NCBI RefSeq assembly: GCF_037893015.1
Contig: NC_133658.1
Coordinates: 886,738,977 to 886,802,976 of the forward strand
Reading direction: 5' to 3'
DNA: 64,000 nt
From: Macrotis lagotis
Lineage: Eukaryota; Chordata; Mammalia; Peramelemorphia; Peramelidae
Shown: in pieces, positions 51,860 to 62,180 of the stretch
Layout of the letters: each line of letters begins with the position of its first letter
Position numbering within the stretch: the stretch's first letter is position 1
Program-made: the position numbers and the translations under genes
Notes under the pieces: model-generated
What the model saw: the letters and a program-made list of their open reading frames with translations, nothing else
Told to the model about the DNA's origin: nothing
Databases searched by the model: none

Positions 51860-52735
51860 AGTCTATATTTATTTCTCCAAACTGTAGTTTACCCAGGGAC
51901 TAGAGAAGTTGGTAAGATATTTTCAAGATTGGCTTAAGATCTCTAAGAAGCGAAGGAGCTGAGATGTGTCCTGAATGCCCTCCTGAAGTCCTGCTCTCCT
52001 TCCTAAATCCTTTCTTAGTTTGTAGGACTGACTTCCTTGGGGGATACAGAGTGATGAATCATATTCCAAGGATGCCAACCCATTGACCTGAGTTTCCAGG
52101 GATTGGAGCCCTTGATGCCGTCATACCTTTGGCAGAATACAAAGCATAGAAGAACCCTCAAATCACTGTTCGATTTCCCCCTAGGGAAATCCTCTCCTAG
52201 TTTTTTGTCTTTATACCATAGTCATGCCTTTCCCTTCCCGGGCACCATCTCCATCTGCTACTCTCCTAGGCGAGATGATTCACCTGCCAATTTCTCAATT
52301 TAATTTCCCCCCCCCTTTAAGCCAAGGATTACCAGGAGCATATAGAAGTTGGTCATTATTTGGAAAAGGCTGGACTAAAATGTGCTGATTTTATTTGGGG
52401 GGGTGGAGATCAGGAATAATTTGGGGGAGGAGTGAGGGTGAGTTGAGGATTATCCATCATGGGAATGGGTTAGAAAGCCCTTTGCCCCATTTCCGGGTAT
52501 TCTGACAGTTTCCATGGAAACAAGGACCGAGCCAGCAGCTGAGTTGTTAGCTTGCTTGTAAATTTCAATGGCCATGTCCTTGGAGCCTCGTGAGGGCATC
52601 TCTCTAGTGGTAGCATGAAGACTCTCGCCCTGGCTCCATGTTAATAGAAAGGAGGAAAGGAATCATCCCAGGATTCTTCAAGGAGTCACAGCTGCTTTAA
52701 GAGGAAAAAAAAGAAATTCTCTGACACAATACTTT
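51860..52735. other. Repeat-free block with X-box palindrome
   Basis: ~870 bp with no repeat. GTTTCCATGGAAAC (52508-52521) is a perfect 14 bp palindrome matching the X-box form RYYNYYWWRRNRAC. GATTTCCC-CCTA-GGGAAATC (52172-52191) is a second perfect inverted repeat. ATTTATTTC and CTATATTTAT are also present. No coding frame of note. Confidence 0.5.
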
Positions 52736-52739
52736 ATCA

Positions 52740-52875
52740 GATCAAAGAGGTCATGAAGCTACATCTGGGAGGGGGTTTTGGAGGCCATTTAGCCTGAAAA
52801 TCTCATTTTACAGATGGGAAAACTGAGACGTAAATTGTAAATGACTTGGCTAAGACCACACTGGCAGCAAATAGG
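52740..52875 (-). repeat. E-type repeat
   Basis: GTTTTGGAGGCCATTTAG, CATTTTACAGATGGGAAAAC and CACTGGCAGCAAATAGG. Confidence 0.7.
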
Positions 52876-52974
52876 ACTGGTTAGGGTGTGTGCTACAATG
52901 AAATAGGCTTCCAGAACTCAAAGCCACCATTCTCTGCATTACTGAACTTGCCAAATTGGTATTAATATTACTAA

Positions 52975-53120
52975 AGCATAGATCTAATCATCTAACTCCT
53001 TTACTAAAAAAGTTTTGGGGATTTCCTATTATCTCTCGATAGAATATAAACTTCTAGTCTGGTATTTATAGCCTCTCCCATGTGGCTCCTCAATCTGGCT
53101 CCTACCCACCTTTCAAATCT
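52975..53120 (+). mobile_element. L2-like fragment
   Basis: GGATTTCCTATTATCTC, GTATTTATAGCCTC, and CCTCAATCTGGCTCC match the mid-part of the copy at 38130. Confidence 0.55.
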
Positions 53121-53121
53121 A

Positions 53122-53280
<159 letters not shown>

Positions 53281-53329
53281 GCCAATGTACAATCTAGATA
53301 TGGATACTGACTTTTTTCAGTGTACTTAC

Positions 53330-53770
53330 TATTAATGACTATCAGTTTCCTCATCTGTAAAATGAGGGGATCAGGCTTGATGGAGTCTAAAGCCCTCTCC
53401 TTGACTTCACCTAGCTTGTTTTCCACCATGATAGGAATGCACTTCTTTCGTAACCATACCTCTTGGACATTCTCAATTCTTTCAAAGTAGAGCTACTGAT
53501 CTCTCCTTGGCAGTACCATCCTTATTACTTCTTGAAATTTCTTGGTAATATTTTATATTTGATTTGAGTTGATTTCTTTGTTTATGGATGTCATCTCCCC
53601 CATATGGACATAAGCACAAGGGTAGGCAGTTTTTTTTTGGTATGTTTTTGTTTTCTTTTTATCTCATACAATGCGCTACACATATTAGGCACAGAACAGA
53701 TGTTTATGGAGCATGGAGGGATAGAATAAATACTTATTAATGATTCCCTTGAGGTTCTAGAGAGGTGACC
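53330..53770 (+). mobile_element. MIR-like fragment and L2-like 3' end
   Basis: MIR-like 53338-53405 (CAGTTTCCTCATCTGTAAAA). L2-like 53440-53760 (CTTGGACATTCTCAATTC, TATTAGGCACAGAACAG). Confidence 0.6.
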
Positions 53771-53804
53771 ATGCTATGGCCCTCTGCCCTGATCAAACAT
53801 CTCA

Positions 53805-54180
53805 GTTCTGGGGACCACAATGTAGGGAGGACATTGGTAGACTGGAGATCACCCAGAGGAAAGGTGAAGGTCCTGGAGACCATGTCCTATGGAGAATCAT
53901 TAAAGTAGTCAGGAAAGATACACAGGAGGAAGGGAATGAGAGGGAAGATACCATAGTTTCATTCTAGAATTTGAAAGGCTATTGTGTGGGTAGAGAGATT
54001 GGCCTTGTTTTGCTTGATCTGTTAACAGAAACAGGAGAAAAGGGTGCAAGCTGCTAAAAGGAAGATGCAGACTTGATGTACAAACAAGCTTCCTACCAAT
54101 TAGAACTGTTCTAGGTAGGATGGGTTCCAAAAGAAGATAGGTTCCTCAATAATGGAGATCTTAAAGCAAAAACTGGGACA
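53805..54180 (+). mobile_element. CR1/L3-like LINE 3' region
   Basis: GTTCTGGGGACCACAATG, GGTCCTGGAGACCATGTCC, TGATGTACAAACAAGCTTCC and CAATTAGAACTGTTC, parallel to 55925-56290. Confidence 0.75.
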
Positions 54181-54224
54181 GAGTGCAGAGGTGGGGGGTG
54201 AGTTTTTTTGAATTGGGGGGCTGG

Positions 54225-54475
54225 AGTCAAAATCTGCTGTCAGATACTAGTTGTGTGACCTTGGGCAAGTCCCTTAACGCTGACTGCCTTGCATCCAGGC
54301 CATCTCCAGCTATCCTAATTCAAATTTGGCCAGTGGACTCAGAATACTCCAGAGGAGAAGGTGAGGCTGGTGATTTAGGACAGCATCCCTTCACTGAAAT
54401 ACAATTTGTGTATGTCATGGTATCATTTGCCTGATGTCATGGTCTTTTTCAAGAATGAAGGACAAACATTATTAT
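54225..54475 (+). mobile_element. SINE-T, nearly full length
   Basis: TTGTGTGACCTTGGGCAAG, CCTTGCATCCAGGCCATC, GTGAGGCTGGTGATTTAGG and GAATGAAGGACAAACATT. Confidence 0.85.
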
Positions 54476-54569
54476 GTTGAAGGAAGCCTGGGTGGGGGGT
54501 GACTTCTAGGTATGACTAGGCCTAGATAGCTCTGAGATCCCTTCCAATGTCTGATTCTACACAGATAAT

Positions 54570-55018
54570 AGCTACAAAAGAAAATAATCCCTGCCTTCAA
54601 GCTGCTTATAGACTCTTGGGGAAAGGGAATGGTTGTAGTGTTACTGCAACTTTTACACAGATAAATAAATACAAGATAGTGTAAGGCAAGAGAGAAGGAT
54701 TGGAAAAGGCTTCCTGTAGGAGGTGGCAGCTGAGCTTAGCTTTTTTTTTTTTAGGTTTTTGCAAGGCAATGGGGTTAAGTAGCTTGCCCAAGGCCACACA
54801 GCTAGGTAATTATTAAGTGTCCGAGGCCGAATTTGAACTCAGGTCCTCCTGACTCCAGGACCAGTGCTCTATCCACTATGCCACGTAGCTGCCCCCTGAG
54901 CTTAGCTTTGAAGGAAGTAAAGGATGTTGACCTCCAAAGTGGGTGGAGGAACTCTGGGATGCTGAGGTTGGACTTCCTGGGGGAGAACTGGCAAAGTGCA
55001 GAGGACTGAGTAAACAGC
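54570..55018 (+). repeat. F-type repeat split by WSINE-like SINE
   Basis: Left: TGCCTTCAAGCTGCTTATAG, GGCTTCCTGTAGGAGG. Right: TTTGAAGGAAGTAAAGG, GAGGAACTCTGGGATGC. Confidence 0.75.
54743..54896 (-). mobile_element. WSINE-like SINE with target-site duplication
   Basis: Poly-T, GTTTTTGCAAGGCAATGGGG, GGTAATTATTAAGTGTCC, and CACGTAGCTGCCCC. A 12 bp duplication TGAGCTTAGCTT lies at 54731-54742 and 54897-54908. Confidence 0.95.
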
Positions 55019-55019
55019 A

Positions 55020-55489
55020 TTCCCTCACCAGAAAACTAACCTGCTTCATCATCCTGGAGTTAAAAATAGAGCGCCATTATTGATTGGTGGGCTGCCCAGG
55101 GAGCCAAGTTATCAGCGCTCCATTGGCAAAATGACTAGGCTCCAGTCAATCCCCGAGGTAATTTATTTTTCCATTCAGCCTGGCCAGTCTGATGAGCAGC
55201 CCCTGCTGAAGTAGGGAGATGGACTCTGAGAATCTAGCTGCTTGGGCCTGTGCAAGGCAAGGGAGCCAAGGCTGCATGGGAGCCTGGTGTGCTCCATGTT
55301 ATTGTTCCTCACTCACCAATCAGCTGGCCAGTCCCACTGAAAACACCACACTGTTCCAGAAGTGCTTAATAATGTATGCAAACGAGCCTCTTCAGAGGGA
55401 ATGTGACTTGTTTCCAGACAAGGTCAGAATTACTCCTTTTCCTGCTCTGTCCCTTCCCCCCATCTCCCCCCACCCCCCCAACTGAGCTG
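55020..55489. other. Repeat-free block, strong conserved-element candidate
   Basis: TTAAAAATAG (55060-55069, fits MEF2), three CCAAT/ATTGG boxes (GATTGGTGGG, CCATTGGC, ACCAATCAG), CAGCTG (55321-55326), GAGGTAATTTATTTTTCC. No coding frame recognised. Confidence 0.5.
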
Positions 55490-55735
55490 ATGTTAGATCA
55501 CATTTAGTCCAACCCCTTGATTTTACAAATCTGATAGGCATGGAGGTCATGGGATGGATCTAAGACACTAGCTAGTTCAATCCTCTCATTTTAAAGTTGA
55601 CGAAACTGAGACCCAAGTAAGTTAAGTGACTTGATTTAACTAAAGTCACATAGATATTATTAACAGTCAGAGGCAGGATTTGAATCGAAGACCTCTGAGC
55701 TCAGAGTCAGTACTTTTTCCATTGTCGCTTGCCTA
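55490..55735 (-). repeat. E-type repeats, two fused
   Basis: ATTTAGTCCAACCCCTTG (55503) and AGCTAGTTCAATCCTCTC (55570) are two successive heads. The body continues CTGAGACCCAAGTAAG to GGATTTGAATCGAAG. Confidence 0.65.
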
Positions 55736-55924
55736 GTAAGAGTCTGAAGTACACTTCAAACTCAGATCAATCTGTTTTAAGTCCTATGTGTCCCAGAGGT
55801 CAAATAAGATGAAAAGAGTCCATTATTGTCAGCTCAGTGTTACATAGCAACTTCCAAGGCTAATGAGATCTTGCACCTCATTGTGAGGCACAGTGTCCAG
55901 GACTGGCAAGATTATGATCCTGTT

Positions 55925-56290
55925 GTATATTGCCTGGGTAGACTAAGGATGTTATATTCAGTTCTGCGCACCAGTTTAGGATAGACATTGATGAAGTGTA
56001 GACCATCTGGGGCAGGGAGATTAAGATAGCAGAAGATTTTAGGACTGAGTTGGATGAGGATCAGCTGAAAGAATTGGGGATGTTTGGCCTAGGAGAGAGA
56101 AGATTGTGGGGAGATGGAGACATGATCATTGTCTTCAAGTCTTGGAAGGGTTGTCATGTGGGAAAAATCTTGGGCTTATTCTATTTGATCACAAAAGGCA
56201 GAATCAATAATGGGGAATGGACATTTCTGAGAGGCAGATTTAGGATTGATAGAAGGAAAAAAAACCTTACTGATGATTATAGCTGACTGA
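55925..56290 (+). mobile_element. CR1/L3-like LINE 3' region, best copy
   Basis: CAGTTCTGCGCACCAGTTT, GAAAGAATTGGGGATGTTTG, CTTGGAAGGGTTGTCATGTG, GGGAATGGACATTTCTGAG. It used to encode the C-terminal ORF region; frames are broken. Confidence 0.8.
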
Positions 56291-56369
56291 AAATGTAGTG
56301 GGTTGCTGGGGAGTAGGAGTGGCGTGGGTGACCCATTCTTAAGGGTCTGCAAACCGAATTCTTTGTATT

Positions 56370-56575
56370 GTTACAGTGAAGAATTCTCCACTGCCTTGAC
56401 TTTCTTCAAGTCCCATTTAAAACTCTCACCTTTTTCAGAAGGTTTTCCTGATGCCCTTTATTCTCAGTGCTTTACCTCTGAGACTATCTATCTGGTTTGT
56501 ACATATTGTTTCTGCCATTAGATTGTAAATTTCCTGAGGGCAATGACTCAAGATTGGTGGGTTTATTTGTTATCC
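56370..56575 (+). mobile_element. L2-like 3' end
   Basis: TTCAAGTCCCATTTAAAAC, CAGAAGGTTTTCCTGATGCC, TTAGATTGTAAATTTCCTG, GAGGGCAATGACTC. The element is cut by the TTCC repeat; AATACATGCTTT near 57002 may be its end. Confidence 0.7.
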
Positions 56576-56650
56576 TTCCGTCCTTCCTTCCTTCCTTCCT
56601 TCCTTCCTTCCTTCCTTCCTTCCTTCCTTCCTTCCTTCCTTTTCTTCTTT

Positions 56651-56722
<72 letters not shown>

Positions 56723-56725
56723 TCC
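56576..56725. repeat. (TTCC)n then (TTTC)n compound microsatellite
   Basis: About 15 TTCC units (56580-56641), then about 18 TTTC units (56653-56724). Pure pyrimidine on one strand. Confidence 0.97.
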
Positions 56726-56742
56726 TTAGGATAGTATTTGTT

Positions 56743-56977
56743 TTGTTGTTGTTCAGTCATTTCTGACTCTTGGTCCCATTTGGGGTTTTCTTGGCAAAGA
56801 TATCAGAGGTGTTTGTCATTTCCTGCTCCAGCTTGTTTTTTCAGATGAGGAAACTGAGGCTGAAATGGGTTAACTTTGCCTAAGGTCACACAGTTAGTAG
56901 GTGTCTGAGGCTGAATTTGAACTCAGGTCCTCTTGATTCCAGGACTGGCACTCTATCCATTGGGTTACCTTGTTGCT
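56743..56977 (-). mobile_element. SINE-S, full length
   Basis: GTTGTTGTTCAGTCATTTC, TTTGGGGTTTTCTTGGC, GTCACACAGTTAGTAGG, head at CCATTGGGTTACCTTG. Confidence 0.85.
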
Positions 56978-57189
56978 ATTTTATACATAGTAGACATGTT
57001 TAATACATGCTTTAAAAACAACCAGTTTATCTTGGTTAGGTCTAAGTTAGATTAGATGCCCACTGAGGTCCCTTCCAATTCTGGGGTCTAGCAAAGGCTT
57101 AGATAAATCCATGGCCCTTTCCCCATCTCTCCCTAACTGAAAGTGGTCATTTTCTTCTTCAAATTTCTTGCAATTCTTTATCTGCAGAG

Positions 57190-57530
57190 AGCCAGTATGA
57201 TGTGGTAGACAGAGAACCAGCCTCAGAGTTAGGAAGATCTGGGTTCAAATATTACCTCTATCACATTCTTGCTTGAGATGCCTGCAGCAAGAAGGGGCGG
57301 AATACAGAACAAACTCATTTATTTGAAGCTAGGGGGAAGAATTGGGATAGTGATAAGCCTTTACTTCTATATGCTCTAGCTCTCTGAACCCATATCATTC
57401 TTCCAAACCATAACAAAGTTTAATAACCCTTGGCCTCAGTTTTCCCATCTGTAAAATGAGGGGTTTAGTCTTGATAACACTCAAGGCCACTTCTAGCTTT
57501 GAATTTATAATTCTATATTATTCTGGATAG
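57190..57530 (+). mobile_element. MIR-like SINE split by an unassigned insertion
   Basis: Left 57190-57265 (CTGGGTTCAAATATTACC). Right 57425-57530 (TTGGCCTCAGTTTTCCC). The 57266-57424 insert has no recognisable family. Confidence 0.65.
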
Positions 57531-57699
57531 ATTTCCTGTCATGGATAGGATTTGGCTCTGTCCTCTGAGAAAGGAGACTTCACCCTTCTAATGCAAAGGT
57601 TTCTCAGGGCATGGACAAGAAAATGCTTGGGGAGAATTTGGGGTCTTTGGGAAGCCAGCTTCAGGATGGAGCACTCTTACCTGGTACATTTGGGAAGAT

Positions 57700-57885
57700 A
57701 GGATCATAAATCCAGAACTGAAAGTTATCTTAAAAGTTGTCTAGTTCAATTCCTTTCTTTTACTGAGGTCCAGAGAGGGGAAGTGATTTGCTCAAGGACA
57801 CTTAGGTCAAAGGAACAAGAAGTTTATTTAAACCCAGCTTCCTCTGACTCCAGAGGCAGTGTTCTTTCCAGTGTAATATCTTCTG
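57700..57885 (-). repeat. E-type repeat
   Basis: CATAAATCCAGAACTGAAAG, GTCCAGAGAGGGGAAGTG, and CCTCTGACTCCAGAGGC. Confidence 0.7.
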
Positions 57886-58059
57886 ACATGTAATATGTGT
57901 AGGCTAACACAGTATAGCCACTGTGACCCTGATCATGGCACCCAAGGATCCACATATTGGTCTATATTGAAGCTTGCCCTGAGAAACTTTAACTGATAGT
58001 TCTCTAACTGGCATCCTTATTTCGTTGAGTTTCCATCTTGTATTATGTTTTAAGATCCA

Positions 58060-58235
58060 AGAGGCAAATCTCTTGAAGTTAGGAAGACCTAAACTTAAAT
58101 CTTGTTTGGGTATGACCTTGGGTAAGTCACTTAACCTCTACGGACCTCAATTTCCTCAACTGTAAACTGAAGGAACTGGATTTAATGACTTCTGAAGTTC
58201 TTTCTAGCTCAAGATCTCTGTTCCTAAGTTAATAT
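58060..58235 (+). mobile_element. MIR-like SINE
   Basis: TATGACCTTGGGTAAGTC, CTCAATTTCCTCAACTG and CTTTCTAGCTCAAGATC. Confidence 0.7.
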
Positions 58236-58239
58236 TTGT

Positions 58240-58492
58240 TGTTATTATTCAGGCATTTTTCAGTTGTATCTCATTCTTTATGATCCCATCTGTTTGTTTG
58301 TTTTTTTGCAGAGGTATGGTAGTGGTTTGTTATTTCCTTCTCCAGCTCATTTTCCAGATGAGGAAACTGAGACAAATAGGGAAAAGTGACTTGCCCAGGG
58401 TCACACAGTCAAAAAGTATCTGAGACCAGATTTGAACCCAGGAAGATGTGTGTCTGAGTTCATGCCTGTTGCTTTATGTACTCTGGCATCAC
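58240..58492 (-). mobile_element. SINE-S, full length
   Basis: TTATTCAGGCATTTTTCAG, TTATTTCCTTCTCCAGC, GAGGAAACTGAGACAAATAG, GGTCACACAGTCAAAAAG. Confidence 0.8.
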
Positions 58493-58539
58493 CAAGATAC
58501 TCATTAACATTAAGGATTACAAAAAATAATAACTAATAA

Positions 58540-58890
58540 ATGATTCTGAATTGACAAGTATTGTTTAGATGTGATCTCATTCACATCTCACAACAACCCA
58601 GTGAGCTAGGCACCTCAGGTATTTTTAATTCTATTTTATAGATGAATAAAATGAGACTGAGCCAATAAGTATTTAAGACAGGATTCAAATTTGAGTATCC
58701 TGACTGGAACTTTGGTACTATGTTGGGATGTCTCTCAGGTACTCAGTTGCTAGGATAGATCCTGCAGTTATAACACACGCCTCCACCATCTGCACTGAGA
58801 GACCTCATCAACATTTTCCAGTTTGTTTTTTTTAAGCATCCCATAATACCTCGCATGCAGTAGGCACATAATAAATGTTTGTGGAATGAA
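58540..58890. mobile_element. MIR-like (minus) and L2-like end
   Basis: Minus MIR-like 58540-58725 (CAACAACCCAGTGAGCTAGG, ATAGATGAATAAAATGAGAC). L2-like end 58840-58890 (GCAGTAGGCACATAATAAA). Confidence 0.7.
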
Positions 58891-58949
58891 ATTGGTGCTT
58901 TGTCTCCAACCCAGATACTCGGGGCTCCATTCTCCTCTCAGTGTTCTCC

Positions 58950-59110
58950 TTTAGGATAATAAATTTAGAACGGGAAATGGCTTCAAAAGGTCATCTAATC
59001 CAATACCTTAATTGTACAGATGAGGAAACCAAAGCCCATAGAGGCTAAGTGACTGGCCTATAGTCACAGCAGCAGTGACAGATATAATATTTGAACCCTT
59101 GACCTCCAAC
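58950..59110 (-). repeat. E-type repeat
   Basis: AAATTTAGAACGGGAAATGG, TGTACAGATGAGGAAACC, GACTGGCCTATAGTCAC. Confidence 0.65.
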
Positions 59111-59329
59111 TTCAGATTCAGTGTTCTCTGTCTTTTAAACATCCTTGTCCCATGTAAATATAATAGGTCCCTGTTCTCTGATCCTATATTTACCCTGAGA
59201 TATAAATAAAGGATAACAGGATACCATGAAAGTGATGTTAGGTTAAACTGTGATACCTTGGGGGGAAGGATGCAGAGCCTCAAAGTAAAGGAAGCTGGAG
59301 TAGTGGGATTTCTTGATATCAAACCCAAA

Positions 59330-59760
59330 TCATTGCAACCCAGTCTACCAAAGGCTCCAAGTTCTGCCCTCTGGGTCTGAGGAAAGCAAAATTATATCTT
59401 TCAGGCGATAACCCATTGAATACTTGAAGATAATCATCATATCCCTCTTTGGTATTTTTTTTAATCTCCAGGCTAAATATGCTTTATTTCTTCCAACTGA
59501 TCTTCATCCATTATGAATAGGAAACCCTTCATCCTTTCTGGTTGCCTTCCTCTGAACATCCTTCCTAAATAAACCCCAAAATAAACTTAAGATATAATCT
59601 GATCAGGCCAAAGACTATCAGAGTTATCACTTCCCTAATCCTAAAAGAAGCTGTGCCTCCTTTAATGCAGCAGATTGAATTAGTTTTCTTGACTTCTATG
59701 TCACTCGATGTCTTGTATTCCCTGAAGACTTGAATTAATTGAGATCTGATTGACTATAGA
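59330..59760 (-). mobile_element. CR1/L3-like LINE, long antisense copy
   Basis: GTTCTGCCCTCTGGGTCTG, CCATTGAATACTTGAAGA, CTCCAGGCTAAATATGC, TCTGAACATCCTTCC and TTAGTTTTCTTGACTTC reach further into the ORF region than the other copies. Confidence 0.75.
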
Positions 59761-60039
59761 GAGTGAAACATACATTGGAACAGTTCCTGTAATACTGGGT
59801 GACATTCCCAGTACACTGGCTGATAGTTGAATGAGGTAAAATTCTATAGAAAAAGCTGTTGCAGGGCTTAAGTAAACTCCTTCATAAAATCCACAGTAGG
59901 GTCAATGTGTACACAGGCAATTTGGAGTAAACTGTACTCTTATACCACATACACTTTGATTCTAGATTAGTCTATTAATATATACACCTTTCCCACCTCC
60001 TTCCCACCACCCTGCATCAGACTCCTCTCTCAACACAGA
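59761..60039. other. Unique or decayed sequence
   Basis: Possibly the upstream continuation of the CR1/L3-like copy (GTAATACTGGGTGACATTCC), but not secure. Confidence 0.3.
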
Positions 60040-60220
60040 ACCATAGAATGGAAGAATTATAGAGGTATCATCAGAGATCATCTAGTCCTAGCCCTTCATT
60101 TGACAGATATAGTTCCTCAGACCTAGAGAGGGGAAGTAACTAGTTCAAGGAAAGAGAAAGATCTTGAACTCACATCTCTTGACTTGCCCTTCCAGTGCCC
60201 TGAATATCAGTTCACCTTTT
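60040..60220 (-). repeat. E-type repeat
   Basis: GAACCATAGAATGGAAGAA, AGAGATCATCTAGTCCTAGC, CAGACCTAGAGAGGGGAAG. Confidence 0.7.
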
Positions 60221-60404
60221 CTGAAGGTATATTTGTTTTCTTTAGTGATAACTGTGACATTTTATTGATGGATGGTTTTAGGGAGAACTCCAGTGACTGA
60301 ATATTTGACTGCTAGGTAATATACCTGTATTTTGGCAGTAGCTAATCAGGGAAGAAAGGAAGAAGGGTTTCTCTTTCATCATTTAAAGAGAGACTCTCTT
60401 TGGA

Positions 60405-60680
60405 ATTCTGAATAGTGTCTAGAATGGTGCTTAATAAATGTTTATTGCTAATAATAAAAACAACTTACATTTACACTAGTCCTGTCTCTAAAGAGCACTT
60501 TACATATTTAAAAGAAACCTCAATTAGCCCTCCAAATATCCTTTTGAGGTGGGGGACTGTGCTTTCTGGTTTATAAATGGGAGGCAGGCCCAGAGAGAAC
60601 TGACTTTCTGAAGGTTATACAGTAGGTTATCAGGACTGATGTGATTAGAACCTAGGACACCTATCTCTACTGTGCTTCAA
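60405..60680. mobile_element. L2-like end and MIR-like SINE (minus)
   Basis: L2-like end 60405-60450 (GGTGCTTAATAAATGTTTATT). MIR-like 60455-60680 (AACTTACATTTACACTAG, TGGGAGGCAGGCCCAGAG, GATTAGAACCTAGGAC). Confidence 0.7.
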
Positions 60681-60689
60681 AAATAAAAA

Positions 60690-61730
60690 GGGGGGGGAAT
60701 ATGGCTTTGCACCCTATATCTTGACATCCCAGCAAGAACATACGTACAGACCTGTCTGCCTAAGATACTTCCCAATAGAGAACTCAGAGTGGTCTGTTGG
60801 ACTGAGCAACTGGCAAGGCCTTCCCTACTGGGAGGTGCAGATTAACAGCATCCCTCTACAGACCAGGCATGGGCAGGCCAAAAGAAAAGGAAGATCTGGA
60901 AGAGCTTGGCATTTCATCTGGTACCATGTGTGGAAGGAGAAGACCTTGAGAACTGTGTGTTCCCTTTTCTATTGGCATTAGGATTTTAGTCTCTATCCAC
61001 TGTCTGTCAGTCAGCCGGAAGGCAGAGACCATGGACAGCTGCCGGGGTTGTAGCCTCAGCCTTCCAGAGAATCTGCAGTGGTCCAGGTCTCCTTCTACTC
61101 CCTTCCCCAGACAATATGCTGGTATATTCCAAACTGGGGAGAGGGGATAATTCCTCAGGAACCACCCTGATCTTAGTCAATCTGCTTTTTAAAAGGAGAA
61201 TTCAGATCTTAATTTTCTCTCCTTTTGGAACTGTATGAAGAAGAAGGGGGATAATGGTAGAATGGCCTTGGGCAGAGACTGTCCGATCGATGGAGTTGTG
61301 GTCAGCCTAAGTAGGAGCCTACCTCCTGTTTCCTGACTTATTAGGGTAAAGTCATTGAGGCAAGAAGGTAAAAATAGCAGACAGCGCTCTCCATTTCTAC
61401 CTCCATTCACATTACTCATTCCCCATTTCTCCGTTCTGAGAATGAATGGGAATCCCTTCTTTCTCCTGTGGTTCTGCCAGGCAATACCACCAGGGGGCAT
61501 TGCACCTTCTGTTACGGCTCAGAGAAAGCTAAATCAACCACCAGAAAGGATAGTCTGTTTTTAATTTTATTTTTGGGACTCATCAAAGCTTCCCCAACCT
61601 CCACTCCCCAGCCTCCTAGAGTTAGGACATTCAGAAAGAGCCCCCTTCCAGAGGCTCTCAAAAAACTGTAAATGGGAGTGGGCTGTTACTGGCATCTGGT
61701 AGGGAAGGGGGTCACCTTGAAGGGGTGATA
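60690..61730. other. 1 kb repeat-poor block
   Basis: No repeat recognised apart from a G8 run near 60690. Contains the CTCF-like site at 61487. Several open frames of 67-103 codons overlap on both strands (60721-60981, 61189-61500, 61355-61564, 61468-61671) with no recognisable domain. Confidence 0.4.
61487..61500 (+). promoter_or_regulatory. CTCF-like core motif
   Basis: CCACCAGGGGGCAT fits the CTCF core CCASYAGRKGGC at every position. It lies in repeat-poor DNA, so it is not a SINE by-product. Binding is unproven. Confidence 0.5.
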
Positions 61731-61789
61731 TGGATACAGATGCTCACATTTGTTTTTCCTAGGTTCCTAACTTTCTCCAGAGAAACCTG

Positions 61790-62180
61790 GGTCTTTCCCC
61801 TTCCTCCGTCATCTCTTTTCTGTTTCGTTTTCTCTTCTCTCCCTCTTTACTTCCCTCCTCCCTTCCTTCCTTTTCTTTCTCCTCTTCCTTATTCCCTTTT
61901 CTCCTTCCCTCCCTCCCTTTCTTCCTTTTCTCCCTCCTTTCCTTCCTTCTTTTTTGCCTTTCCTTCCTTTCATCTTCCATCCTTTTTTCCTTCCTTCCTT
62001 CCTTCCTTCCTTCCTTCCTTCCTTCCTTCCTTCCTTCCCCATTCTTTCCCTTTCTTCTTTCTTTCTTCTATCCCTCCCCCTTTCTTTTATTCTATCCACC
62101 TGCTTTTTCCCCTCCCTTAACTCCCTCCTTTGATTTATCTCTTCCCTTCTGTTTCCATCTCTCTCTCTTTCTCTTCAGAT
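61790..62180. repeat. 390 bp pyrimidine-rich tract with (TTCC)n
   Basis: Imperfect TTCC/CTTT/CCCT units; pure (CCTT)n at 61988-62038. The plus-strand open frame (61725-62120) and minus KEGRKEGR frames are translated repeat. Confidence 0.95.

Noticed and set aside
61725..62120. 131-codon plus frame and KEGR-rich minus frames
   Set aside because: Translated TTCC/CTTT simple repeat.
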